From NCBI RefSeq assembly GCF_003119195.2, contig NZ_CP022255.1:620001-684000 (forward strand): a stretch of DNA of 64,000 nt, in the 5' to 3' direction. Made by a program: the position numbers and the translations under genes. The stretch comes from Azospirillum baldaniorum (lineage in GTDB: Bacteria > Pseudomonadota > Alphaproteobacteria > Azospirillales > Azospirillaceae). Position 1 is the stretch's first letter, and the number at the start of each line of letters is the position of its first letter. The notes under the pieces were generated by a model. The model did not search any database. It saw nothing but the letters and a program-made list of their open reading frames with translations, and was not told the origin of the DNA. This document shows, piece by piece, positions 9,301-18,658 of this stretch.

Positions 9301-12300
9301 CTCCACGACCAGCAACGTGTCGAACAGAGCCGCGCCACCGGCCATCGCCTGAAGCTCCGACAGGCCCAGCCCGTCATGCTCCATCAGGGCGATGTGGCGC
9401 TCCTGGATGGCGGGAAGCTGCTCCCACAGCGGTCGCGCCGGGTCCAGCGCCACCCGCACCGGCACAGTGTTCAGGAACAGGCCCACCTGCTCCTCCAGGC
9501 CGGGAACGGCGGCGGAGCGTCCGGAGACCGGCGTGCCGAACAGCACGTCGTCGCGCCCCGCCAGATTGCCGAGAACCAATCCCCACACCGCCTGCATCAG
9601 CGCGTTCAGGGTCAGCCCTTCCGCCCGCAGCCGGGAGAGGAGGGCGTCGGTCAGCTCCGCCGGCAGGGTTAGTTCCGACTCCTCCATCGGCGTGTCGCCG
9701 CCGGACCGGGCCGGATCGAACAGGACGGTCGGGGTGGCCCCGGCCAGCGCCGCGCCCCAGGCGTCCCGACTCGCGGAAAGGTTGCGGACCAGCAGGCCGT
9801 GGACCACCGCCGGATAGCCGATGGCCGGGGCCGTCAGCGCGTCGGGTCCCTGCCCGTAGGCGGTCAGCAGGTCGCGCAGCAGCAGCGGCGTGGACCAGCC
9901 GTCGACCACCAGATGATGCACGGCGATCAGCAACCGATGACGGTCGGGCGCGGTGCGGACGAGGATGGCCTTCACCAGACCCAGGAAGCGGTCGGTCGGG
10001 TTCGCGCGCTCCGCCGCAGCAGCCTCGATGCGGGCCAGTTCCGCGGCACGGGCCTCCGGCGCACCGTCCGACAGATCGTGCCGTTCAAAGGGCCACAGCC
10101 CGGCACCGCCGTCCGGCAGGGCGGGGACGACCAGCAGCGGCTCGCCATTGGCGTCATGGTCGAACAGTCCGGCAAGCTGCGGGTGGCGGCGCAGCACCGC
10201 GTCGAAGGCTCGTCCCAGCCGCTCCGCGTCCAGCGGCCCGTCGAGGTCGAGCGCGGTGAAGGCGTTGTAGGCGCTGGCCTTTCCGCCGAGCTGGCTCTGG
10301 AACAGCATGCCCTTCTGCAAGGGCAGCAATGGCACCGCCGCGGCGACCGGGCCATGACGGGCCGCCAGCGCCGCCAAATCGACGGCGGGCGTCGCCGTGG
10401 CCGTCCGGCGTTCGGGAACCAGCGCCTTCAGGGCGAGCGCCATGCGCCGCGGGTCGCGCCCGGCGAAGACGTCGCGGGGGCGCAGCTCGAACCCGTGGGC
10501 GCGCAGCGCGCAGCCCAGCGCGATGGCGCTGATGCTGTCGCCGCCGAGCGCGAAGAAATCGGCGTCGGCGCCGACCGTCCCAAGCTTCAGCACCTTCGCC
10601 ATGGCCCGGCAGAGCAGCACCTCCGCCGGAGTGACGGGAGCCGCGCCGCCGCTCTCCACCGCCGGGGCGGGCAGGCGCGCCCGGTCCACCTTGCCGTTGA
10701 CGGTCAGCGGGAAGGCGTCCATCACCACCAGCGCCGAGGGCACCATGTAGTCGGGCAGCCGCTCGCGCAATTCATGCAGCAGGTCACGGGACGTCCGGCC
10801 CGCTCCGTCGGCCAGGGTGCAGTAGGCGATCAACCGGTGGCTGCCGTTCACCGCCTCCGCCACCACCAGCGCTCCGGATACACCGGGCAGGCGGTGCAGG
10901 GCGGCCTCCACCTCCGGGATCTCGATGCGGTAGCCGCGGACCTTGATCTGATGGTCGGCGCGTCCGATGAAGTCGATCTGCCCGTCGCCGGTCCAGCGCA
11001 CCAGATCGCCGGTGCGGTAGAGACGCCCGCCGGACCCCAAGGAGCCCGTGCTGAAGGGATCGGCGACGAAGCGCTGTGCGGTCAGTCCCGGACGGCCCAC
11101 ATAGCCCGCCGCCAGACCAGCGCCGCCGATGTAGAGTTCGCCCACGGCGCCGACCGGCACCGGGCGCAGCCGGGTGTCCAGCACATGGACCCGCACATTG
11201 CCGACCGGGCGCCCGACCACCGGCCGCTCCGCCACCGTGACGGGCGCGCGCAGCGTGTCGACCGTGTTCTCGGTCGGGCCGTAAAGGTTCACCGCCATCA
11301 GATCGGCATGGCCGCGGAGATCCGCCCACAGGGCGGGGGAAGCCGCCTCGCCGCCGATCAGGATCTGCGTCGGCTGGTGATGGCCCGGCTCCATCAGGCC
11401 GCAGGCCAGCATCTGCGCGCAGAAGGAGGGAGGGAGGTCCATGGCGTCGATGCGCCGGCTCCGCACCTCCTGCACCAGCGCGTGGGCGTCGCGCCGCATC
11501 TCCTCGTCGAAAACGTGAAGCTCCTGCCCCAGCAGCATCCAGAAGATTTGCAGCCAGGAGGAATCGAAGGCGAAGGAGTGAGTGTGCGCGGCCCTCAAGA
11601 CCCGCGCGCCATAGCGCCGGTGGACGGCCTCCAGCGCCGGTCCGTAGACCGTCGCCGTGTGGGACAGCAGCAGGTTCAGAAGCGCGCCGTGGGTGTTCAT
11701 CACCCCCTTCGGGCGCCCGGTGGAGCCGGAGGTGAATATGATGGTCGCGACGTGGGCCGACGTCAGGGGCGCCCTGCGCTCCGCCGCCGCGACGGGTCCG
11801 CCGGGCAGGGCGGCGCAGGCGGCCAACAGGTCGGTGTCGTCCAGGCACAGCGCCTCCAGCCCGGCGGGCAGCCGCCCGGCCACCGCGGTCCAGGTCAGCG
11901 CGCAGTGCGGCCCGGCGTCCTCGCACATCATCGCCAGCCGTTCGCTGGGATAGTCGAGGTCCAGCGGCAGATGGGTGGCGCCGCTCGCCAGCACGGCCAG
12001 CATGGCGACCACCGCGTCGGCGGAGCGCGGAACCGCCACCGCCACCACGTCGCCGGGACCGACGCCGCGCGCGATCAACAGACGCGCCAGCCGCGACACC
12101 GCGCCCGACAGCTCCGCGAAGGTGATACGGGTGTCGCCGAACACCAGCGCCGTGGCCTCCGGCGTCTCGGCGGACTGGCGGTCCAGAACCTCCACCAGGG
12201 TCGCCGGGCGCTCCGGCGCGGTGAAGACGGGACCGCTGGACCAGGCGGCGATGGCCGCTTCCTCGTCGGCGTCCATCACCGGCAAGCTGTCCAGCGGAGC

Positions 12301-13584
12301 GCCGGCCGCCGCCGCATCGAGCAGCCGGACCAGGCGCCGGGCGTGGCGGGCCAGTTCAGCGGCGTCGTAGCGGGTGCGGTCGGCGCGCAGCTCCAGCGCA
12401 ATGCCGCCGCCGCGGGTCATCAGGCCGAACTCGAAGTCGTCCACCGGACCCGTCGCCAGATGGTGGGTGATCGCCTCCACACCCGCGAAGTCGAGGTCGT
12501 AATCGAACAGGCGGTAATTGACCACCGGGCCGTAGAGCGCCTTTCCCGACCCGACCTGCCCGAGGTCGCGGGGGATGCGCTCCGCGTCGTAGCGCTGGTG
12601 CCGGCGCGCCTCCCGCAGCGCGGCCCGCACCCGACCGGCAGCCTCGGCCAGCGTGCCGGCCGCGGTCAGGTCGATGCGCACCGGCAGCACGTTGACCACC
12701 GGAGCCACGGAATGGACGGCGGCGGAGCCCATGCGCCGCATGAAGGGCACGCCCACCACCGGGCGGGGATCGCCGGACAGCCGGTGCAGATAGACGACGA
12801 TGCCGGCCATCGCCAGATCGGCGACCGACACGCCGCAACGCTCCGCCAGCCCGGCGAGCGCGCGGGCCAGAGGATCGGGCAGGGCGGCGGTGTGGGCCAC
12901 CACCTCCGACGTCGCCTGCTGCTCGGTCGGCTTGGCGCCCTGGACGGAGAGGGTCAGCGGCGCCGGAAAATCCCGGCACAGCCCGCTCCAATAGGCGCGG
13001 TCGCGGACCAGCGCGTCGGAGGCGAGATAGGCCGCTTCCTCCTCCGCCACCGCGGCGACGGCGACGAAGGGGCAGGGGGCCGGCGCCCGCCCTTGCACGG
13101 ATGCACCGTACAAATCCGCGATGCGCCGGGTCAGCGCGTTGAAGCTGTAGCCGTCCAGCATGATGTGGTGGTAGCGCTGGTACCAGATCCAGCGCGGCGC
13201 GCCATCCGCCCCGGTGACGTCGAACAGGATCTGGCGGCACAGTGGGCGCTCGCCGTCGGCGGGCAGGTCGCCGGCCAGATCGTCGGCCATGACGGCGTGC
13301 GCCGCAGTCTCCGGGTCGGAGGCCGCGGTCAGGTCCATACGCTCCGGCTCGGCCACCGCATCGCTGCCCGGAATCTGGACAACGCGTCCGTCCCGCTCGG
13401 CGAAACGCGCAGTCACCGTATCGGCCTCCGCCAGCCCGTCGCGGATGGCTTGGGACAGGCGCGCAGCGTCGATGACGCCGTTCAACTCGATGGCGTGGGC
13501 GATGACATAGGCGTTCTTCCGGGCCGCGACCTGATCCGCCAGCCAGATGCCCAGTTGCGTGCCCAGCAGGGGGATGATGCGCAT
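6394..13584 (-). CDS. dhbF: dimodular siderophore NRPS, C-A-T-C-A-T-TE (DhbF/VabF type)
   Basis: This 2396-residue synthetase links 2,3-dihydroxybenzoate (on EntB) to two amino acids and releases the product. Domains: condensation with HHIMLDG at 139-145; adenylation 1 with its A3 core at 617-627; carrier 1 GGDS (Ser1017); condensation 2 with HHLVVDG at 1223-1229; adenylation 2 with TSGTTGRPKG at 1678-1687; carrier 2 GGHS (Ser2088); thioesterase GYSLGG (Ser2222) with His2360. The adenylation 2 pocket (Asp1723, Val1724, Trp1727, His1766, Phe1797, Ser1799, Leu1822, Val1830, Asp1831, Lys2028) reads DVWHFSLVDK, the EntF serine code. Adenylation 1 reads about DSWDLGLVDK; Asp716 suggests a basic substrate. 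The start at 13584 has GAGGA upstream; longer frames add an arginine-rich shadow. The thioesterase probably oligomerises or hydrolyses the chain. Confidence 0.93.
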   Translation of the reverse strand: MRIIPLLGTQLGIWLADQVAARKNAYVIAHAIELNGVIDAARLSQAIRDGLAEADTVTARFAERDGRVVQIPGSDAVAEPERMDLTAASDPETAAHAVMADDLAGDLPADGERPLCRQILFDVTGADGAPRWIWYQRYHHIMLDGYSFNALTRRIADLYGASVQGRAPAPCPFVAVAAVAEEEAAYLASDALVRDRAYWSGLCRDFPAPLTLSVQGAKPTEQQATSEVVAHTAALPDPLARALAGLAERCGVSVADLAMAGIVVYLHRLSGDPRPVVGVPFMRRMGSAAVHSVAPVVNVLPVRIDLTAAGTLAEAAGRVRAALREARRHQRYDAERIPRDLGQVGSGKALYGPVVNYRLFDYDLDFAGVEAITHHLATGPVDDFEFGLMTRGGGIALELRADRTRYDAAELARHARRLVRLLDAAAAGAPLDSLPVMDADEEAAIAAWSSGPVFTAPERPATLVEVLDRQSAETPEATALVFGDTRITFAELSGAVSRLARLLIARGVGPGDVVAVAVPRSADAVVAMLAVLASGATHLPLDLDYPSERLAMMCEDAGPHCALTWTAVAGRLPAGLEALCLDDTDLLAACAALPGGPVAAAERRAPLTSAHVATIIFTSGSTGRPKGVMNTHGALLNLLLSHTATVYGPALEAVHRRYGARVLRAAHTHSFAFDSSWLQIFWMLLGQELHVFDEEMRRDAHALVQEVRSRRIDAMDLPPSFCAQMLACGLMEPGHHQPTQILIGGEAASPALWADLRGHADLMAVNLYGPTENTVDTLRAPVTVAERPVVGRPVGNVRVHVLDTRLRPVPVGAVGELYIGGAGLAAGYVGRPGLTAQRFVADPFSTGSLGSGGRLYRTGDLVRWTGDGQIDFIGRADHQIKVRGYRIEIPEVEAALHRLPGVSGALVVAEAVNGSHRLIAYCTLADGAGRTSRDLLHELRERLPDYMVPSALVVMDAFPLTVNGKVDRARLPAPAVESGGAAPVTPAEVLLCRAMAKVLKLGTVGADADFFALGGDSISAIALGCALRAHGFELRPRDVFAGRDPRRMALALKALVPERRTATATPAVDLAALAARHGPVAAAVPLLPLQKGMLFQSQLGGKASAYNAFTALDLDGPLDAERLGRAFDAVLRRHPQLAGLFDHDANGEPLLVVPALPDGGAGLWPFERHDLSDGAPEARAAELARIEAAAAERANPTDRFLGLVKAILVRTAPDRHRLLIAVHHLVVDGWSTPLLLRDLLTAYGQGPDALTAPAIGYPAVVHGLLVRNLSASRDAWGAALAGATPTVLFDPARSGGDTPMEESELTLPAELTDALLSRLRAEGLTLNALMQAVWGLVLGNLAGRDDVLFGTPVSGRSAAVPGLEEQVGLFLNTVPVRVALDPARPLWEQLPAIQERHIALMEHDGLGLSELQAMAGGAALFDTLLVVENYPNSGCESLDLGGVRVAGVHNRGYSHYPLALLVLPGRELTLLVENRGAVPDARALAERVRGLLATLVRHPGTLVAALPTLTEGERRHLAVVNATTRAVPRTTLRDLLVAQAVRTPDALALVDERESLTFRAVRRRVTALAGRLRALGVRPGDVVAVGVPRSASLSLSILAVIEAGAAYLPLDLGYPVERLAFMLSDASPRVLMTDAASQPLFGDAVPVLSIDENGGAGDETPALADALTPEHPAYVIYTSGTTGRPKGVAVSHGAIVNRILWMQNEYPLGPDDAILQKTPCGFDVSVWEFFWSFLVGARLVMAPPEAHRDPATLVQLVEDHRITTIHFVPSMLALFTASVIESHGPEAAVCTSLTRVFCSGEALGRGLSRAFADRFGAELHNLYGPTEAAVDVTCCPASGAWIEGDGGVPIGRPVWNTQLRILDHALRPVPPGAVGELYLCGDQLAIGYLGRPGLTASRFVADPFDPGRRMYRTGDLARWLPDGAVEYLGRTDHQVKIRGQRIELGEIESALAALPGVAQAVVTAAELGGGASEPGMDRRQLVAYLVPAVDHALDEAALRAALRDTLPPHMLPAAYVTLAALPLSPNGKLDRKALPLPVVGAQATAPGAAAGRPPAPGLESRLAAIFTELLDLERIGADDDFFAIGGHSLLAMRLAARIRRDLGQPVAVSQIMVAPTVARLATLLAETGERDEPENLGFAPVIRLRDGSGPPLICLYPGSGLSWQYSVLSRYVSGDRPIVGLQSPRPNGPLALSADLDELCDRQLAILREVQPQGPYHLLGYSLGGTVAYGLAVRLRRMGERVEFLGLLDTYPAEAHDWSGLGRTDADQAAEREQEQFLNDALADVMDEDLRREKVEMFGHIFGNYKDAVRVLSKARTPLYDGELTLFVAEKSIPPEIDPEGSWTGRVGRLSVHRLSHCSHEDIIAPASLRIVGPLLDRVIATAMADAEPVRAAVGG

Positions 13585-13616
13585 GGCCCTGTCCTCATGA
13601 ATGCTTTGAAAAACCG

Positions 13617-13823
13617 TCAGGCGGCGGCGGGGGTGAGGTCGGTCCAGGCGGCCTCGATGTGGTCGAGGCAGGCGGCGCGTCCGGCGGGGCCGAAGACCGC
13701 GGCCCAGCCTTCCGGCACCGCGGCGAAGCACGGCCACAGGCTGAACTGGCCGGCATCGTTCGCCAGCGCCAGGAAGTCGTGACGCTCGTCGTCGAAGGGG
13801 TTCACATACTGGTCGTTGGTCAT
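13617..13823 (-). CDS. MbtH-family NRPS chaperone
   Basis: The 68-residue protein begins MTNDQYVNPFDDERHDFLALAN and contains SLWPCFAAVPEGW, the hallmark MbtH motifs (NPFDD and SLWP, with a Trp-rich core). MbtH proteins bind adenylation domains and are often required for their solubility or activity. The ATG at 13823 is used because the longer frame upstream shadows entA. It lies 32 bp upstream of the NRPS and immediately downstream of entA, so it is co-transcribed with its client. Confidence 0.93.
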   Translation of the reverse strand: MTNDQYVNPFDDERHDFLALANDAGQFSLWPCFAAVPEGWAAVFGPAGRAACLDHIEAAWTDLTPAAA

Positions 13824-13848
13824 CGGGTGCGTCCCTGAAATGAAAAGA

Positions 13849-14601
13849 CTAGCGCCCCAGCGTCGCCCCGCCGTCCACCAGCAGGTCGGCCAGCGTGATG
13901 TGGCCAGCGGCGGGGGAGGCGAGGAAAACGACCGTCTCCGCCACGTCGCGTGGCGTGGCGAGCTTGCCCAGCGGGATGCCGAGCTTGTGCTGGCCGGGAT
14001 TGCCTTGGATGGTCTGCGCCGCGCCATCCGGCCCGCTCCACAGCGCGCGCTGCATCGGCGTGTCGGTGGAGCCGGGGGAAACGACGTTGCAGCGCACGCC
14101 GTAAGGCGCCAGTTCCAGCCCCACCGTCATGGTCAGGCTGGTCAGCGCGGCCTTCGACGCGCCATAGGCGGCCATGCCGATCCGTGGCACGTGAGCGGCG
14201 TTGGACGACACGCTGACGATGGCGCCGCTCCCGCCGCTTTTGAAGGCCGGGATGACCGCCCGCATCATGTGGAAGGGACCGGCTACATTGACGGCGAAGC
14301 TGTCGCTCCAGTCGGCGTCGGTCGTCGCCTCCACCGGTCCCATGCGCAGGATGCCGGCGACGTTGGCCAGCGCGTCGATCCGCGTGCCTTCCGCGAACAG
14401 CGCCCGGCAGGTTTCGGCGACCGCGTCGGCGTCGGCGATGTCCAGCGTCACGGCGCGGTAGGGCCGCTCCCCGCTGTCGTGCCAGTGGCGGTCGAAGGCG
14501 ACGACGATGGCGCCGCGGGCGTGGAAGAGGTCGGCCACGGCCCGCCCGATGCCTTGCCCGGCGCCGGTCACCCAGGCGGTCCGGCCCGCAAAGTCCGTCA
14601 T
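13849..14601 (-). CDS. entA: 2,3-dihydro-2,3-dihydroxybenzoate dehydrogenase
   Basis: This short-chain dehydrogenase (250 residues) oxidises 2,3-dihydro-DHB to 2,3-dihydroxybenzoate using NAD+. The Rossmann motif TGAGQGIG is near residues 12-19, the active site AYGASKAA lies past the middle, with a serine in SVSSNA, and the C-terminus ends LLVDGGATLG as in EntA. The ATG (14599-14601) overlaps the entB stop in an ATGA arrangement, indicating translational coupling. A much longer upstream frame is a shadow of entB and entE. Confidence 0.93.
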   Translation of the reverse strand: MTDFAGRTAWVTGAGQGIGRAVADLFHARGAIVVAFDRHWHDSGERPYRAVTLDIADADAVAETCRALFAEGTRIDALANVAGILRMGPVEATTDADWSDSFAVNVAGPFHMMRAVIPAFKSGGSGAIVSVSSNAAHVPRIGMAAYGASKAALTSLTMTVGLELAPYGVRCNVVSPGSTDTPMQRALWSGPDGAAQTIQGNPGQHKLGIPLGKLATPRDVAETVVFLASPAAGHITLADLLVDGGATLGR

Positions 14602-15473
14602 GCCGCGACGCGCCCGGAAGCGGCCAGCCGGGGCTCGATCAGCGCCCACCAGCCGTTGATGCTCGGCTGCGCGGCCAGCTCGGCGAAGCCGACCTCGACG
14701 CCTGCGGCCTTCCAGCGGTCCACCACCTGCATCACCGCGATGGAGTCCAGACCGAAATCCATCAGGTTGTCGTCGTCCCCCGGCACCTCGTCCAGGGAGG
14801 CGAGCAGGATGCGCCGCAGCCCGTCCTTGCTCAGCACCGCCGCCGGGGCGGCCAGCAGGCTGTCGGAATGGATCGTCCGCCCGGCGTTGCGCGCGACGTA
14901 GCGCAGCGCCATCATGTGATCCTCGCGCGAGAAGTCGGCGATGGCGTCGGCGATCAGGAAGGGCTTGATGCCGCGCATGAAGGCGTCCAGCGCCGTCTGC
15001 ATCACGCCGATGTGCGCGTAGATTCCGCAGATCAGGAGCTGGTCGCGCCCCGCCTCCGCCATCATCTCGGCCAGCGGGGCGCGGAAGAAGGCGCTGTAGC
15101 GCCATTTGGTCAGCACCCGGTCGTCGGCGTCCGGGGCCAGCGGGGCGACGATGCCCGCCAGATCCGGCTTGGCCGTCAGGCCCGGCCCCCACAGGTCGTT
15201 CAGCAGGCCACGGTCGGCGTCGGACTGCACCGGCGGCTGGGCCGTGTAGACGACCGGCACGCCCAGCGCCTTCAGATGGCGCTTCAGCCGGACGATCCGG
15301 TCGATGCAGCTGACGATGGCCGGGTTCGCCGCGCCGTAGAAGCCGACGAAATAGTCCTGCATGTCGTGGATCAGCAGGACCGCGCGGGCGGGGTCGATGT
15401 TCCAGGACACCTTGTCCTGCGGCAGCTCCGCCGCGGTGGGCAGGGCATAGGGGGCGATGGATCGGATGGTCAT
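14598..15473 (-). CDS. entB: isochorismatase with aryl carrier domain
   Basis: The 291-residue bifunctional protein has an N-terminal isochorismatase domain (about 1-205; VLLIHDMQDYF with Asp37, LTKWRYSAFF with Lys123, GIYAHIG) that makes 2,3-dihydro-DHB and pyruvate. A C-terminal aryl carrier domain (about 215-285) carries the phosphopantetheine serine Ser244 in DFGLDS. EntE loads DHB on that serine, which is then presented to the first condensation domain of the NRPS. A valine follows HIG where EntB has cysteine; this is not expected to matter in this subfamily. A repeat of about 120 bp separates it from entE. Confidence 0.95.
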   Translation of the reverse strand: MTIRSIAPYALPTAAELPQDKVSWNIDPARAVLLIHDMQDYFVGFYGAANPAIVSCIDRIVRLKRHLKALGVPVVYTAQPPVQSDADRGLLNDLWGPGLTAKPDLAGIVAPLAPDADDRVLTKWRYSAFFRAPLAEMMAEAGRDQLLICGIYAHIGVMQTALDAFMRGIKPFLIADAIADFSREDHMMALRYVARNAGRTIHSDSLLAAPAAVLSKDGLRRILLASLDEVPGDDDNLMDFGLDSIAVMQVVDRWKAAGVEVGFAELAAQPSINGWWALIEPRLAASGRVAA

Positions 15474-15590
15474 GATGGGATGAGGTCCGTGAAGGCGTTT
15501 CGATCCCTCTCCCCTCCGGGGAGAGGGTGGCCCGAAGGGCCGGGTGAGGGGGTTGCGCGTGGCGGTGCGTCCGGCACACGCGCACCCCCC

Positions 15591-17218
<1,628 letters not shown>

Positions 17219-17222
<4 letters not shown>

Positions 17223-18424
17223 GACGCCAGCTCCACCGGAAGGTCGGTGTTGGAGGGCCGGGCGGACGCGACGCCGAACAGGTTCAGCATGGTGGTCAGC
17301 TTGGCCGCCGTTTCCTCCCACTCCGCCGCCGGGTCGGAATCCGCGACGACGCCGGCCCCGGCGTAGAGCCGCAGGTGCCGGCCCTGAACCAGCCCGCAGC
17401 GGATGGACAGCGCCCATTCGCCGTTGCCCCGGCTGTCCATCCAGCCGACCATGCCGCCGTACCAGTTGCGGGCGTATCCCTCCAGCCGGTCGATGGCGTC
17501 GCGGGCGAGGTCGGTCGGCGTGCCGCAGATCGCCGGCGTCGGGTGCAGCGCGTGGGCGAGCCGCAGCGACGACACCATGGGATCAGCCAATTCACCGGTC
17601 AGCTCGGTGGACAGGTGCAGCATGGTTGGGGTGCGGATCACGCTGGGCGCGTCCGGCACCGCCAACGGGCTGCAATGGCCGGCGAGCGCCGCGCGCACCG
17701 CATCGACGACGTACCGGTGCTCCGTCCGGTCCTTTGTGGAGGCGAGCAGGGCCGCGGTGCGCTGGCGCTCCACCTCGGCGGACAGGCTGCGCGGGGCGGA
17801 CCCGGCCAGGGGATTGCTGATCACGGTTCGTCCGGTCTTGCGGATCAGCAGTTCGGGACTCGCCCCTACCAGGGTCTGTCCGTAGGCGACCGGGGCCGCG
17901 AAGACGTAGGCTCCGGGATTCTGCCGCAGCAGGGCGCGCAGCAGGCGGCTCGGCGCGAAGGCCTCGCGCGCTTCCACGTCGAGCGGGCGCGACAGTACGA
18001 CCTTCCTCAACGCGGTGTCGCGGAACAGGTCGATGGCCTGGGCCACCGCCGCTTCGAAGGCGTTGCGCCCCACCGTCTCCTCGACGGCGTTCAGCGCGAC
18101 GGGGTCGGGATCGGCGGCCATGCGGCCGGCGTCCTCGTAATCGCAGTGCTCGGGAATGAACAGGCGGGCGTGCTGGCGTCCATCGAAGGGGACGGCGCCG
18201 ACCAGGATGGGATTCTCGACACCCTGGGCCTTGCGGCGGCGGAAAGCGCGGTCCAGCGCCTCCTCCCACCGGCCATCGGCGAAGCTGCGGTCGTCGAGGG
18301 CGACGTCCAGCCGCTCATCCACGCCATAGGCTTTCAGGACGCGGCCACGCGAGGCGAAGGCGAAATCCGGGTCGGAACGGCCGCCGAGCGGCCGCTCCCC
18401 GGCAGGCAGGGGTAGAACGTCCAT
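17219..18424 (-). CDS. entC: isochorismate synthase
   Basis: First enzyme of DHB synthesis (chorismate to isochorismate), 401 residues, in the anthranilate-synthase-I-like fold. Visible motifs are LRKVVLSRPL, VGASPELLIRK, NPLAGSAPR, STKDRTEHRYVVDAVR, HLSTELTGEL, HPTPAICGTP and LYAGAGVVADSDPAAEWEE. The start at 18424 (MDVLPLPAGERPL) is preceded by GGAGG. A longer frame to 18631 would run through the operator and is rejected. It is the first gene of the siderophore operon, whose promoter region contains a Fur-like box at 18570-18590. Confidence 0.93.
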
Positions 18425-18569
18425 GGAAACACGAGCCTCCACTGTCCATCCGCCAGCGCGGACGACGTTGACATGTTCGGAAAAAGCGCGCCGTTGACGG
18501 TTCGGGCGGACGCGGGAATCACCACCGGCGTTCTGCCGGAGCCATGAGTGGCGTCCGCATACATAAAGA

Positions 18570-18590
18570 TGCGAATAATTCTCATTCGCA
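18570..18590. promoter_or_regulatory. Fur-like operator upstream of entC
   Basis: TGCGAAT-N7-ATTCGCA, a perfect 7-7-7 inverted repeat enclosing AATAATTCTCATT. It lies about 145 bp before entC and 70 bp beyond the RND stop codon, so it should control the biosynthetic operon. Confidence 0.7.
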
Positions 18591-18658
18591 ATATAGGGAT
18601 ATGTCCGATTTCGCGCAAGCGCTTTCTGCAACCGGCGCGGGATTTTTCTCCCTCGGAC

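Noticed and set aside
4628..13782. Very long plus-strand open frames (681, 995 and 1327 codons) opposite the esterase and NRPS genes
   Set aside because: Their translations are rich in Arg, Gly, Gln and His with no motifs, and they lie antisense to genes with clear domains. They are frame shadows typical of high-GC DNA.
17425..18631. Longer N-terminus for entC starting at 18631
   Set aside because: It would cover the Fur-like operator and adds sequence unlike isochorismate synthases; the start at 18424 has a ribosome-binding site.
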